Below the pieces are notes generated by a model. That model was not told the DNA's origin and made no database searches. It saw nothing but the letters and a program-made list of their open reading frames with translations. A DNA stretch of 64,000 nucleotides. Source: Beta vulgaris subsp. vulgaris. Lineage: Eukaryota > Streptophyta > Magnoliopsida > Caryophyllales > Amaranthaceae. This document shows positions 53,883-63,674 of this stretch, one piece after another. Position 1 is the stretch's first letter; each line of letters opens with the position of its first letter. The stretch covers positions 36,835,642 to 36,899,641 of the forward strand of contig NC_079206.1 in the NCBI RefSeq assembly GCF_026745355.1, in the 5' to 3' direction. A program made the position numbers and the translations under genes.

Positions 53883-54413
53883 TAAGGGAGAATACTTTCC
53901 TAATTTACTAGTGGTAAATCGTAGATTATGTCTATCTTGGAGAGGACGGTTTTCTTGCTTCTTCTACTATAAATAATACAAGTCTAGCCTCATTAAGAGA
54001 TAGACAATTAATGTGAATTTACATAAAATTGTGTAAGTTTATGATTGTTTCATGAATCTTAATTTCGACCACTAATCATATTTTCAGGAGTGTTGGTCTT
54101 ATTAGTGTTTAAACAACTTAATTCCAAGAGTTGGTGAGTGTGTTTAAGATTCTTTGTGAGAGTACGAAATATCCTTGTTGCTATGTTTCGGATTCTTATT
54201 GTTCTTATTCAAAGTTGGCGTTTCTCTTGAGTGTTGAACTATCCTAGTTAAGCATTCATATCAAGAATGATACAGATGCAGCAAGGCAACTCAAGTTCAT
54301 TATATTTGTTGATATCTTTAATTATTGAATTGGAAAATTTTGCAATTCAAAGTTTTAAGTAGTGTTTTAGTGTTGGATTTGGTGATCGTTTGATTAACAT
54401 GTATACTTTCGTG
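53883..54413 (+). repeat. Tandem array copy 4, cut by a CACTA element
   Basis: Starts TAAGGGAGAATACTTTCC and follows the unit up to TTTCGTG, where the CACTA end begins. In other copies TTTCGTG continues with GATTGG. The rest should lie beyond the window. Confidence 0.78.
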
Positions 54414-56183
54414 CACTAGTGGAAAAAGGACGATTTGCGTCGCCCCATTTGCGTCGCATGAAAGGCAAAACGACGCATAAACATAATTTGTGTCACATGC
54501 TATGAAGATTACGACGCAAAACATTATTGCATAAGAACCAGATACGAGCTATATGCGTCGTACCCTATTGATGTGCGACGCATATAACTCATGTGCGTCG
54601 GACACTGAGGCTTATCCGACGCACATCGTTGCATCCAGGTGACAAAATTTGAAACCCTATGTGCGTCGCATTTTACTAATGTGCGTTGCAAAAGGCTAAT
54701 TTGCGTCGGACCCCTTGGCCCATCCGACGAAGATCAGCCCAAAAGCCTAACTTACTTTTTTTAAATGCTAGCGCCTTTTACATTCCTCTCTTGTCTCTCT
54801 CTCTCACCCTAAAACTCTCAAACCCTAAAAATACACGAGTAGCGTCTCAAACCCTCTCGTGTCTCTCTCTCTCTCTCACCCTCTCTCTCTCTCCTTCTCC
54901 CACTCTGAACAACAAACAATGAACAATGCTTATTGGCGAACAAACACTCTTTCTCCGGCGACTTCATCTTGTACTCTTTCTCCAGCGAACAACGAGTACA
55001 ATCGCGAACAACGAGTTTGATATGAACGAACACTCTTTCTCCGGCGACTTCATCTCGTATATTCCACCGCCATGGATGAAACTCTTTCTCTCTTCTCGAA
55101 AACTATTACTAGCAGATCCAAATTCTTTGAGCTTGATACGAACAAACACTCTTTCTCTCTCACTTTGACAGGTTCGATTTTTTTTTTTTCAATTTTTCAA
55201 TCTGATTTTATAATTTCCTAGTCTACAATTTTCTCTTTTCAGATCTACAATTTCGTTTTTTCATTTTTTTTTCATTTTTTAGATCTAATTTTCTGTTTTA
55301 TTTTTGGCATTTATCATAGTCTATTTCGTTTTTAATTTTTAGATCTAATTTTATGTTTTAATTATCAGATCAGAATATTCATTTTTTCATTTTCAGATCT
55401 GAAAAATAAAAACGTTCTAGATTCAGTTCATGCATCTAAAAATTATGGCCTTCTGTTTTTGTTACTTTTTATATCTGATTTTTTAATTCTCATTCTTATT
55501 TTCATTTGCAGATTTGTGTCTGGTTCTTCTCGAAGTCTTCTTCGTCGGAAAATGTCGCCAGCTGCTCAATTTTGTCCTCTATTATTTTCATTTTAGTTTT
55601 ACATTTTTTTTTTACATTTGCAATGTAATTTTTTTTATATCTAGTTTACATTTTTTTTATCTCATTGTAAATTTGGTAATACATATTTGACATTATTAAT
55701 ATGAAATACGTCTCTTCACATTACTAATGTTTGACATTGCCTTTTCATATTGCCTCCAAATTCTTTACATTATTAATTTTTGTTTAGTATAAGCATTAGT
55801 ATATGAAAAAAAAACAACAAAAATATAAAGCTGAAAAAGCCAAAATATTAAAGCTTAAAATTCATCTGCGTCCCATGTTGTGTTGTGTGAGACGCAGATG
55901 AATGCTGATGGTTGGCACGGTGTGTTGTGGCATGGTTGGCATGGTTTCCTTGTTGGTACTTGGGATTTGCGTCGCACCATGTGTACTATGCAACACAAAT
56001 AGATCTCTACGGTCATTTGCATCGCACCATATGTTATGTGCGACGCAATTGGTTAAAAGATCTGCGTCGTTTTCTAATATGACGCATATCACTTTTTGGT
56101 TATTTATGTGGAGACATGTGTTGTTGGACCTATGTCCGACGCAAATAGGGGTTCCAGGTCCGACACAAATCGACCTTTCTCTA
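54414..56183. mobile_element. Second CACTA element, non-autonomous
   Basis: The left end CACTAGTGGAAAAAGGACG and the right end TCGACCTTTCTCTA are inverted relatives. The right end lacks its last bases because an LTR begins at 56184. Both ends are filled with direct and inverted TGCGTCGCA/TGCGACGCA motifs (54430-54730 and 55863-56175). No transposase is seen. It is about 1.8 kb and has different subterminal repeats from the 7461 element. Confidence 0.85.
54770..55560 (+). other. Core of the second CACTA element, 5'-UTR-like and T-rich
   Basis: CTCTCTCTCACCCTAAA and AACCCTAAAAATACACG resemble a plant leader. CTCTTTCTCCGGCGACTTCATCTxGTA occurs twice (about 54948 and 55036), and TTTTCAGATCT-type T-rich, intron-like DNA follows. 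No recognisable protein is encoded by the short frames here. Confidence 0.45.
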
Positions 56184-56931
56184 TGATGTAAATCTAAAAA
56201 CACCTTCCAAAGGATTGGATGATGAATCTAAACTTTAGGAACATTGAACACTCACAATTCAACACAATGTCACTCGAAACAAGGGATAGTACAAAAACAC
56301 AAGAACACACTCAATGTTTTGGGGTTCTAGGCCGGAGATAAGACTCACTCAATCTCTCCTAGGCTTATCACTCAAGACTCACTCAAAGTAATAAGGGTTA
56401 GTTTCAAACTTGAGACAAACTCCAAGCTAAAAATTGAAAACACAAAGGTTTTTACTTCAAACTCAAAAACTGATTTTTATTATCATTTGCTCTCCTTATA
56501 TAGAGATAAGGAGCAGCAAGGAGGAGCTAAAAACACCCTAAAAACCGTCCTAAGAGGAATTGTTTTGAGGAGTTAATACAAAACTCCTTGATTCAAGCCC
56601 TAATTAAGCCTCATTTAAGGGGCTGTTACAAGAAGGCAATCAGCAACTATGGAGCTGTAAACAACCCCTAATTACACGCCTAATCAGCCACTAAACACAC
56701 ACCTACTTACCTTAGTGTCATAAGTAATCACTAGGCTTTATTTTAAGCTTGAAATAAAATAACAAAAATCAATAGGAACCCAAACAGAACTTGGGCTTCC
56801 TTTACATCCTTGCTTGCAACCCAAACAGAACTTGGGCTCTTCAATTGTTGTATTCCATGTATTTAGTTTAAGGAGGCTTTATGAGTTCCATGATCGAAGA
56901 CCCATTGATGTTAAAGAACGGACTTTGATCA
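56184..56931 (-). repeat. 3' LTR of the minus-strand gypsy element
   Basis: 748 bp. On the minus strand it runs TGATCAAAGTCCG...AGATTTACATCA and is preceded by CGAGGAGAA (56932-56940). It matches 59399-59503 plus 63675-64000 and the solo LTR at 46343. Confidence 0.85.
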
Positions 56932-56941
56932 TTCTCCTCGT

Positions 56942-57474
56942 CTAAAAAAAGTTTGACACCAAATTTTCTTCTTGGGTGTAAAGAGACAACTTACCCCTTT
57001 TGAAGGTAGCACTCAAGCCTCCCAAATCTATTTTATAGCTCTCATGATCAAGTCTCTCTAATATCTCAAAGGGTCTCTTATCAAGTGGAAAAGACTTAAG
57101 TTTAGGGCACCTCCCATTCAATTGTAACCAAACCCATTCCCTGGGTTTAAAAACTTTTCTTTGTTCTTTGTTTGCATCTTTCTTTTTGGGTTTCCAACCT
57201 CTCAAAACTTTGTCACTTACGCTTGAATACAAAAGGCTATTCTTGACTCGTGGTTCTTGTAACATGGTTGTCTTTTTTTCCACAACTCATAGGAAGATGA
57301 GTTATCAAAAGAAATACCTCTTCCATCAACCCCCAAGCAAACCCCTTCCCCTTTATCCACTATATCATAGAAATCATTACAAATTACAACATGATTGCTC
57401 ACTTTCTTTTCTTTTTGAGCTATTTGCGGGAGTAGGGGAGACAACTTGACTCTCTTGCCATCATTCAAGGTCAA
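56942..57474 (-). pseudogene. Integrase C-terminal part fused near protease end
   Basis: The minus strand reads KVFKPREWVWLQLNGRCPKL, FPLDKRPFEILERLDHESYK and GLSATFKRGKLSLY (57180-56975), the post-core tail of a chromovirus-type integrase. Just upstream (57474-57400) a NDGKRVKLSPLLPQIAQKEK segment is the linker that normally follows protease. Everything between is deleted. Confidence 0.75.
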
Positions 57475-57499
57475 TAGATACTATTTGAAGTTCCCTTGT

Positions 57500-58078
57500 G
57501 CTCGGAATCATTATCGTATTGTCATGGCCTGCCAAGTAGTAAGTGACACGCATCCATATGAAGAACGTCACACCACCTCTATTCTTGAAAGATGCCAATG
57601 GAGTAGGCTACCAATGCTTGCTGCTTCACTCGAGTATGAGAATCTTCATTCAACAAGTAAGCTTATAGGGCTTCTCGTGTGGTCTTGTAGGAAGTTTCAC
57701 ATTTTGGACTACCACGGGTGAGACAACATCAACTTGAGCCCCACTATATATGATCACATTACAAGTTTTATCCCCAATCTTGCAATGAGTTCGAAACAAG
57801 TTCTCTCTTTGCGATTCACAATTTGCTTCACCATAGAACATTCTCCTAATTACCCCGCCAATCATGTTTTCTTCTTTTTTCGGAATTATTTCTTCTATGT
57901 CACTCTCTTCTCTTTCTACTTCGGGAACAAACTCAAACAATTTTTCTTCTTCTTCCATGTATCTCAATTGACTTGTGGTCAAAACACTCTTGCTAGGACA
58001 CTCAGATGCAATATGCCCTCTACCTTGACATCTAAAACACCTTCTTCTTTGATCATACTCTTCTTGTTTCACCCCCAC
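57500..58078 (-). pseudogene. CCHC knuckle and protease of the minus-strand gypsy element
   Basis: RRRCFRCQGRGHIASECPSK (about 58050-57990) is a complete CX2CX4HX4C knuckle. An acidic linker follows, then CKIGDKTCNVIIYSGAQVDV (57790-57730), the protease start with Tyr in place of the catalytic Asp. The frame shifts near 57650 before the conserved C-terminal LGRPW-type region. Confidence 0.8.
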
Positions 58079-58099
58079 TTTTTCTTTTCCCTTATCTTG

Positions 58100-58930
58100 T
58101 TTTGTGGCACTAGACGAAAATGAAGGAATTTTTTGTTGAACAGGATTTTTCTCAAAAGAAAAGTCGGATACCCCTTAAAACCCATTGAAGTCTTACGTTT
58201 GTCTTCTTTTAGTTATGACTCATACTTGATGGCTAGCGTACATACATCACTAAATGTTGCGTAATGAGTAACACCCACCTTCCTACTTATCCCCTTGGAA
58301 AGACCTTTAATGAAACGAGCAATTTTAAAGGTTTTCTTCTCTTGTAAGTCACAAATTAAGCACAACTTCTCAAACTCTCTCAAATACTCCTCTACACTCA
58401 TGTCTTCTTGTGAGAGGTGGGTCAGTTTTAAGGATTGTTCTTGCTTATACTCTTTACTTACCCATTTAACCCTCAATTTATTTTTTCAACCGACTCCATG
58501 AATCAATCTTATCTTTTCCTTCTCTTCTTCTATTTGTTTTGAGGTTTTCATACCACAATGCAACAAGTTTGGTGAGTTTAAGGACAGCAAGTTTAAATCT
58601 CTAACTATCATCATAACCCTTATGATCAAAGATGGTTTCAATTTGCCTTACCCAACCAAGAAAGACCTCACTATCATGTCCCCCATCAAATTAAGGCATC
58701 TCAATTTTCAAACCCCTATCATCATCAAAGTTTCTAGGTGTATTAATCTCACCATCCTCATTTTCAAGAAAATTCAGTTTTCTACTTGCTTGCATCAACA
58801 TTTCGGACATAGCATCTAACCTAGTCTTTTGTTGAGCCTTATCTTCATCATTTGCTTCTAATTTTCTCTCTAAGTTTTCTAACTTCTCAGTAATTACTTG
58901 TAACATCCTATCAAGATTACCATCAGCCAT
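58100..58930 (-). pseudogene. gag of the minus-strand gypsy element
   Basis: The minus-strand ATG at 58930 opens MADGNLDRMLQVITEKLENL, a coiled-coil N-terminus to about residue 60, then NFDDDRGLKIEMP. After frameshifts the core reads SLKLTHLSQEDMSVEEYLRE, FEKLCLICDLQEKKTFKIAR, FIKGLSKGISRKVGVTHYAT and DVCTLAIKYES (58440-58213). The order is that of plant chromovirus gag. Breaks near 58690 and 58480 disable it. Confidence 0.82.
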
Positions 58931-59398
58931 GATTTCACTATTTTTGCTAGACTATTACAAATACAAGTTGTAAACTACCATAAACTTGAACAACAAAACG
59001 AAACTGTAAATGGCCTTGAGACTCTCAAAGGCTTAGAGATTAATAAAATTCAGGAAATTTCAAGCAGAATAAAAAAAAGAAACTCTTGAAAAGCTTTCTG
59101 TATGAAGGAGGAATTGTCGTTTATGAAGTTCTGTGTGCCAGATTTGCTCAGTTTTGGCGAAGTTGTGAAAAACATGCCCAGTTTAATATCGAATAAATTC
59201 ACAAAAATCGAAAAACTTCTGTGAGAATTCTAGACAAAAATTTATGTAGAATGAAAAAAAGAATCAACCAATTTGTACTTCTGAAGGTTGAGAAATCGTC
59301 CTTCAAAGTCAAAAAGTGGGTTGAATTCCGGCAGTTTCGTTTCTTCTCCAAAACTCGATTTTTCCGACGAATTTCTTCACCAATGCTCTGATACCAGA
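58931..59398 (-). other. 5' leader and primer-binding site of the minus-strand gypsy element
   Basis: Untranslated leader with GAAAAACTTC-type repeats. On the minus strand TGGTATCAGAGC lies at 59385-59396, two bases from the LTR. Confidence 0.8.
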
Positions 59399-59503
59399 TG
59401 ACGTAAATCTAAAAACACCTTCAAAAGGATTGGATGATGAATCTAAACTTTAGGAACATAGAACATTCACAATTCAACACAAAGTCACTCGAAACAAGGG
59501 ATA
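59399..59503 (-). repeat. 5' LTR of the minus-strand gypsy element, part 1
   Basis: TGACGTAAATCTAAAAACACC to AACAAGGGATA, matching 56184-56288. The LTR resumes at 63675 after the inserted tandem element. Confidence 0.85.
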
Positions 59504-60070
59504 TGATATGAAAGAGAAGTCGTTATATAGAGTTCTAGTTCTGTTAGGATTCTATGTAAATTAGGAGTTTTATTTTAATTAAGTATTTAAGTGATAAAGG
59601 AATCCTATTATACTTAGGAGTCTAATTCCTTATCATTGAGTTTTATTAATCATCTAGGCGTGTAAAATATTCTAGTCTACTTAGCATATTCTAGTTTTAA
59701 TTAGCATATTCTAGTTTAGTGTTTGAAAATAGTAGAAACTCTTGTATCATATATATAGGGGTCGTGATTTTCAATAATACAAAAGATTAAGAGATTTATG
59801 AGATTAGAGTGTTAATTTTCTTTGTGAAAATTTTCGGACTTCTTTGTGATTTCCAAACCTTGAATCAATTACTTTGTGTTTGAGATTTAAGATTGATTAC
59901 TTAATTAATTTGTGTTTGAGAGTGAATCAAGACCCAATTCGTGAGTTACTTTGTGTTTGATCGAATTGTTCTATCCTTAATACTTAAAGAAAACCCTAAA
60001 GATCCAGTCTTTCTTTCAAGATTCTTAGATTTCCATAAAACTCGACTAAAGTACATACACATTCATATCA
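59504..60070 (+). repeat. LTR A of the tandem element
   Basis: 567 bp with a TATA-type ATCATATATATAG (59744-59756). It differs from LTRs B and C by a few single bases. Confidence 0.92.
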
Positions 60071-60073
60071 AAG

Positions 60074-60085
60074 TGGTATCAGAGC
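60074..60085 (+). promoter_or_regulatory. Primer-binding site, unit 1
   Basis: TGGTATCAGAGC, initiator-Met type, three bases after LTR A. The same site recurs at 61876-61887 after LTR B. Confidence 0.92.
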
Positions 60086-60519
60086 TGGTCGAAAAGAAAT
60101 TCAAAAAACTTGCAGGTTGTTCGTCCATATTCAAACAGTTTCCAGGTGCATTTTGTTTATTTTCGTTCTCCTAGTTGGAAACAAATTTTTGGGTTATTCT
60201 TAAGCCTTAACTGGACTACTACATGTCTAGTTTACTTTCCTAAAATTTCGTGGGAATTGAAGATTGTTTCATATAGTTTCGAGATGGTTTTTGTTCATTG
60301 GTCTGTTTTCGATTGAATCTGCCACGGTTGTGATATATTGCTCGTTGTGGTTGATATACTTGGAATGTTTGCGTGAAATTTTGGTCGAGTGCTGAAAACA
60401 TATAGGAATAGATCGTGACAAAATTTCATTGAATTTGGAGTTATATTTCATGAAGTTTCGATCTTTAAATTGCATGGGTATGATGGACAGTTTTTAATGG
60501 ACTATTTTGACACAAAATT

Positions 60520-61268
60520 ATGGATGATTGGTATAGAACTATTAAAGCCATTAATAAACTTAGTCTTGAAGAGTCTATTTATATTTTAGTAGATCTCTTG
60601 AGTTATTCTAAGCTAACAAAGACGAAAATAGGCATTTATGAAAATGAATTGGCTATTCGAAGCATGTCCAAAAAACCGAAACAAGAAAAAAGGAACTTGA
60701 GAGGCAACAAAAGGAAAAAGAAAACTTGGCTACACTCATGGAGACACTTCAAGATTTGAATGATTTGGTTCAACTTCAAGAGAAACAACATGAAGAAACT
60801 ACAAAGATACATCAATGTCCCAATGAAGAATACGTATCTAAGGAAGAATATGCCTTGTTCTTTGCACAATTGCTTGAAGAAGAGAAGGTATCTTTGGAGG
60901 ATTCGGTTCCTATAGTTCCTTCTTCGGCTCAACTTACCTTACAGCTTGAATCTTTGAATTGTCCCACTCCCCAAGATCCATCCTTTGACATTCAAGAAGA
61001 TTTACCAATTGCACCTTTGGTTTTTACCACCACTAAAGGTCTGATCGTCGCTGCCCCATGTACACCTATTGATACCCCAGGTACGCCCAAGGCGCCAAAG
61101 ACGTGTTGGGTACCACCATATGCCGCTATTCAAACGGATTTTTGTTGTCCTACGGTAAATATTGGTAATCCAAGTCACACAATCTCGTGTACTCTCCTAT
61201 TGTTTGCCAGTCGTGATCTTGCTTTAATGGATCATGGATTTCGCGCATGGATGATTGCTTGGCTATGA
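60520..61268 (+). pseudogene. Gag-like or orphan ORF of tandem unit 1 (two overlapping frames)
   Basis: ATG at 60520 opens MDDWYRTIKAINKLSLEESI and runs 79 codons to 60759. The -1 frame is open from 60648 to 61268 and gives KKELERQQKEKENLATLMET, a predicted coiled coil to about QEKQHEETT, then an acidic region (FFAQLLEEEKVSLEDSVPIV), a Pro/Thr-rich stretch (APCTPIDTPGTPKAPKT) and HGFRAWMIAWL. The frames meet in an A6 run at 60686-60691, where one more A would fuse them. I recognise no domain. The position suggests a shortened gag of a chromovirus-type parent. A stop is followed by a FFKKGS-coding polypurine tract. Confidence 0.55.
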
Positions 61269-61292
61269 CAAAACTTGAGGACAAGTTTTTTC

Positions 61293-61305
61293 AAGAAGGG
61301 GAGTT
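61293..61305 (+). promoter_or_regulatory. Polypurine tract, unit 1
   Basis: AAGAAGGGGAGTT lies directly before LTR B. The same tract precedes LTR C at 63093-63105. Confidence 0.85.
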
Positions 61306-61872
61306 TGATATGAAAGAGAAGTCGTTATATAGAGTTCTAGTTCTGTTAGGATTCTATGTAAATTAGGAGTTTTATTTTAATTAAGTATTTAAGTGATAAA
61401 GGAATCCTATTATACTTAGGAGTCTAATTCCTTATCAATGAGTTTTATTAATTATCTAGGCGTGTAGAATATTCTTGTCTACTTAGCATATTCTAGTTTT
61501 AATTAGCATATTCTAGTTTAGTGTTTAAAAATAGTAGAAACTCTTGTATCATATATATAGGGGTCGTGATTTTCAATAATACAAAAGATTAAGAGATTTA
61601 TGAGATTAGAGTGTTAATTTTCTTTGTGAAAATTTTCGGACTTCTTTGTGATTTCCAAACCTTGAATCAATTACTTTGTGTTTGAGATTTAAGATTGATT
61701 ACTTAATTACTTTGTGTTTGAGAGTGAATCAAGACCCAATTCATGAGTTACTTTGTGTTTGATCGAATTGTTCTATCCTTAATACTTAAAGAAAACCCTA
61801 AAGATCCAGTCTTTCTTTCAAGATTCTTAGATTTCCATAAAACTCAACCAAAGTACATACACATTCATATCA
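61306..61872 (+). repeat. LTR B (shared middle LTR) of the tandem element
   Basis: 567 bp, preceded by a polypurine tract and followed by a primer-binding site, so it serves both units. Confidence 0.92.
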
Positions 61873-62331
61873 AAGTGGTATCAGAGCTAGTCGAAAAGAA
61901 ATTCAAAAAACTTGCAGGTTGTTCGTCCATATTCAAACAGTTTCCAGGTGCATTTTGTTTATTTTCGTTCTCCTAATTGGAAACAAATTTTTGGGTTATT
62001 CTTAAGCCTTAACTGGACCACTATATGTCTAGTTTACTGTCCTACAATTTCGTGGGAATTGAAGATTGTTTCGTATAGTTTCGAGACGGTTTTTGTTCAT
62101 TGGTCTGTTTTCGATTGAATCTGGCACGGTTGTGATAAATTGGTCGTTGTGGTTGATATACTTTGAATTTTTGCGTGAAATTTTGGTCGAGTGCTAAAAA
62201 CATATAGGAATAGGTCGTGACAAAATTTCATTGAATTTGGAGTTATATTTCATGAATTTTCGATCTTTAAATTGCATGGGTATGATGAACAGTTTTTGAT
62301 GGACTATTTTGACACAAAATTATGGATGATT

Positions 62332-63068
62332 GGTATAGAACTATTAAAGCCATTAATAAACTTAGTCTTGAAGGTCTATTTATATTTTAGTAGATCTCTT
62401 GAGTTATTCTAAGCTAACAAAGACGAAAATAGGCATTTATGAAAATGAATTGGCTATTCGAAGCATGTCCAAAGAACCGAAACAAGAAAAAAGGAACTTG
62501 AGAGGCAACAAAAGGAAAAAGAAAACTTGGCTACACTCATGGAGACACTTCAAGATTTGAATGATTTGGTTCAACTTCAAGAGAAACAACATGAAGAAAC
62601 TACAAAGATACATCAATGCCCCAATGAAGAATACAGATCTAAGGAAGAATATGCCTTGTTCTTTGCACAATTGCTTGAAGAAGAGAAGGTATCTTTGGAG
62701 GATTCGGTTCCTATAGTTCCTTCTTCGGCTCAACTTACCTTACAGCTTGAATCTTTGAATTGTCCCACTCCCAAGATCCATCCTTTGACATTCAAGAAGA
62801 TTTACCAATTGCACCTTTGGTTTTTACCACCACTAAAGGTCTGATCGTCGCTGCCCCATGTACACCTATTGATACCCCAGGTACGCCCAAGGCACCAAAG
62901 ACGTTCTGGGTACCACCATATGTCGCTATTCAAACGGATTTTTGTTGTCCTACGGTAAATATTGGTAATCCAAGTCACACAATCTCGTGTACTCTCCTAT
63001 TGTTTGCCAGTCGTGATCTTGCTTTAATGGATCATGGATTTCGCGCATGGATGATTGCTTGGCTATGA
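62332..63068 (+). pseudogene. Orphan ORF of tandem unit 2, further frameshifted
   Basis: Nearly identical to unit 1. One base is lost near 62370 (GAAGGTC against GAAGAGTC), the A6 break is shared, and one C is lost near 62770 (CTCCCAAGATCC against CTCCCCAAGATCC), which splits the second frame. The coiled-coil and C-terminal HGFRAWMIAWL parts are otherwise intact. Confidence 0.6.
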
Positions 63069-63105
63069 CAAAACTTGAGGACAAGTTTTTTCAAGAAGGG
63101 GAGTT

Positions 63106-63674
63106 TGATATGAAAGAGAAGTCGTTATATAGAGTTCTAGTTCTGTTAGGATTCTATGTAAATTAGGAGTTTTATTTTAATTAAGTATTTAAGTGATAAA
63201 GGAATCCTATTATACTTAGGAGTCTAATTCCTCATCATTGAGTTTTATTAATTATCTAGGCGTGTAGAATATTCTAGTCTACTTAGCATATTCTAGTTTT
63301 AATTAGCATATTCTAGTTTAGTGTTTGAAAATAGTAGAAACTCTTGTATCATATATATATAGGGGTCGTGATTTTCAATAATACAAAAGATTAAGAGATT
63401 TATGAGATTAGAGTGTTAATTTTCTTTGTGAAAATTTTTGGACTTCTTTGTGATTTCCAAACCTTGAATCAATTACTTTGTGTTTGAGATTTAAGATTGA
63501 TTACTTAATTACTTTGTGTTTGAGAGTGAATCAAGACCCAATTCATGAGTTACTTTGTGTTTGATCGAATTGTTGTATCCATATTACTTAAAGAAAACCC
63601 TAAAGATCCAGTCTTTCTTTCAAGATTCTTCGATTTCCATAAAACTCGACTAAAGTACGTACACATTCATATCA
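63106..63674 (+). repeat. LTR C of the tandem element
   Basis: 569 bp, with two extra bases in the ATATATAT stretch near 63354. Followed by GGAAA, the altered TSD copy. Confidence 0.92.

Larger units (their letters stand above)
59504..63674 (+). mobile_element. Three-LTR tandem non-autonomous retroelement, TSD GGATA/GGAAA
   Basis: The structure is LTR, interior, LTR, interior, LTR with a period of 1800-1802 bp. LTRs (567, 567, 569 bp) start TGATATGA and end TCATATCA. GGATA at 59499-59503 and GGAAA at 63675-63679 flank the block, and the partner LTR at 56184 shows the empty site GGGATAGTAC. So the whole block occupies one insertion site. The interiors lack protease, RT and integrase. Size and content fit a TRIM/LARD-like element that needs outside enzymes. 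Confidence 0.93.

Noticed and set aside
42481..54413. CRISPR-like or coding repeat array
   Set aside because: Units are about 850 bp without spacer pattern or ORFs, in a plant nuclear context.
54686..55168. Small plus-strand frames in the second CACTA element
   Set aside because: CT-rich repeats and a duplicated CTCCGGCGACTTCATC segment explain them; no protein family is recognisable.
60686..60692. AAAAAAG run as a programmed -1 frameshift site
   Set aside because: In the frame of the first ORF the codons are GAA AAA AGG, which do not form a canonical heptamer; a plain one-base loss is simpler.
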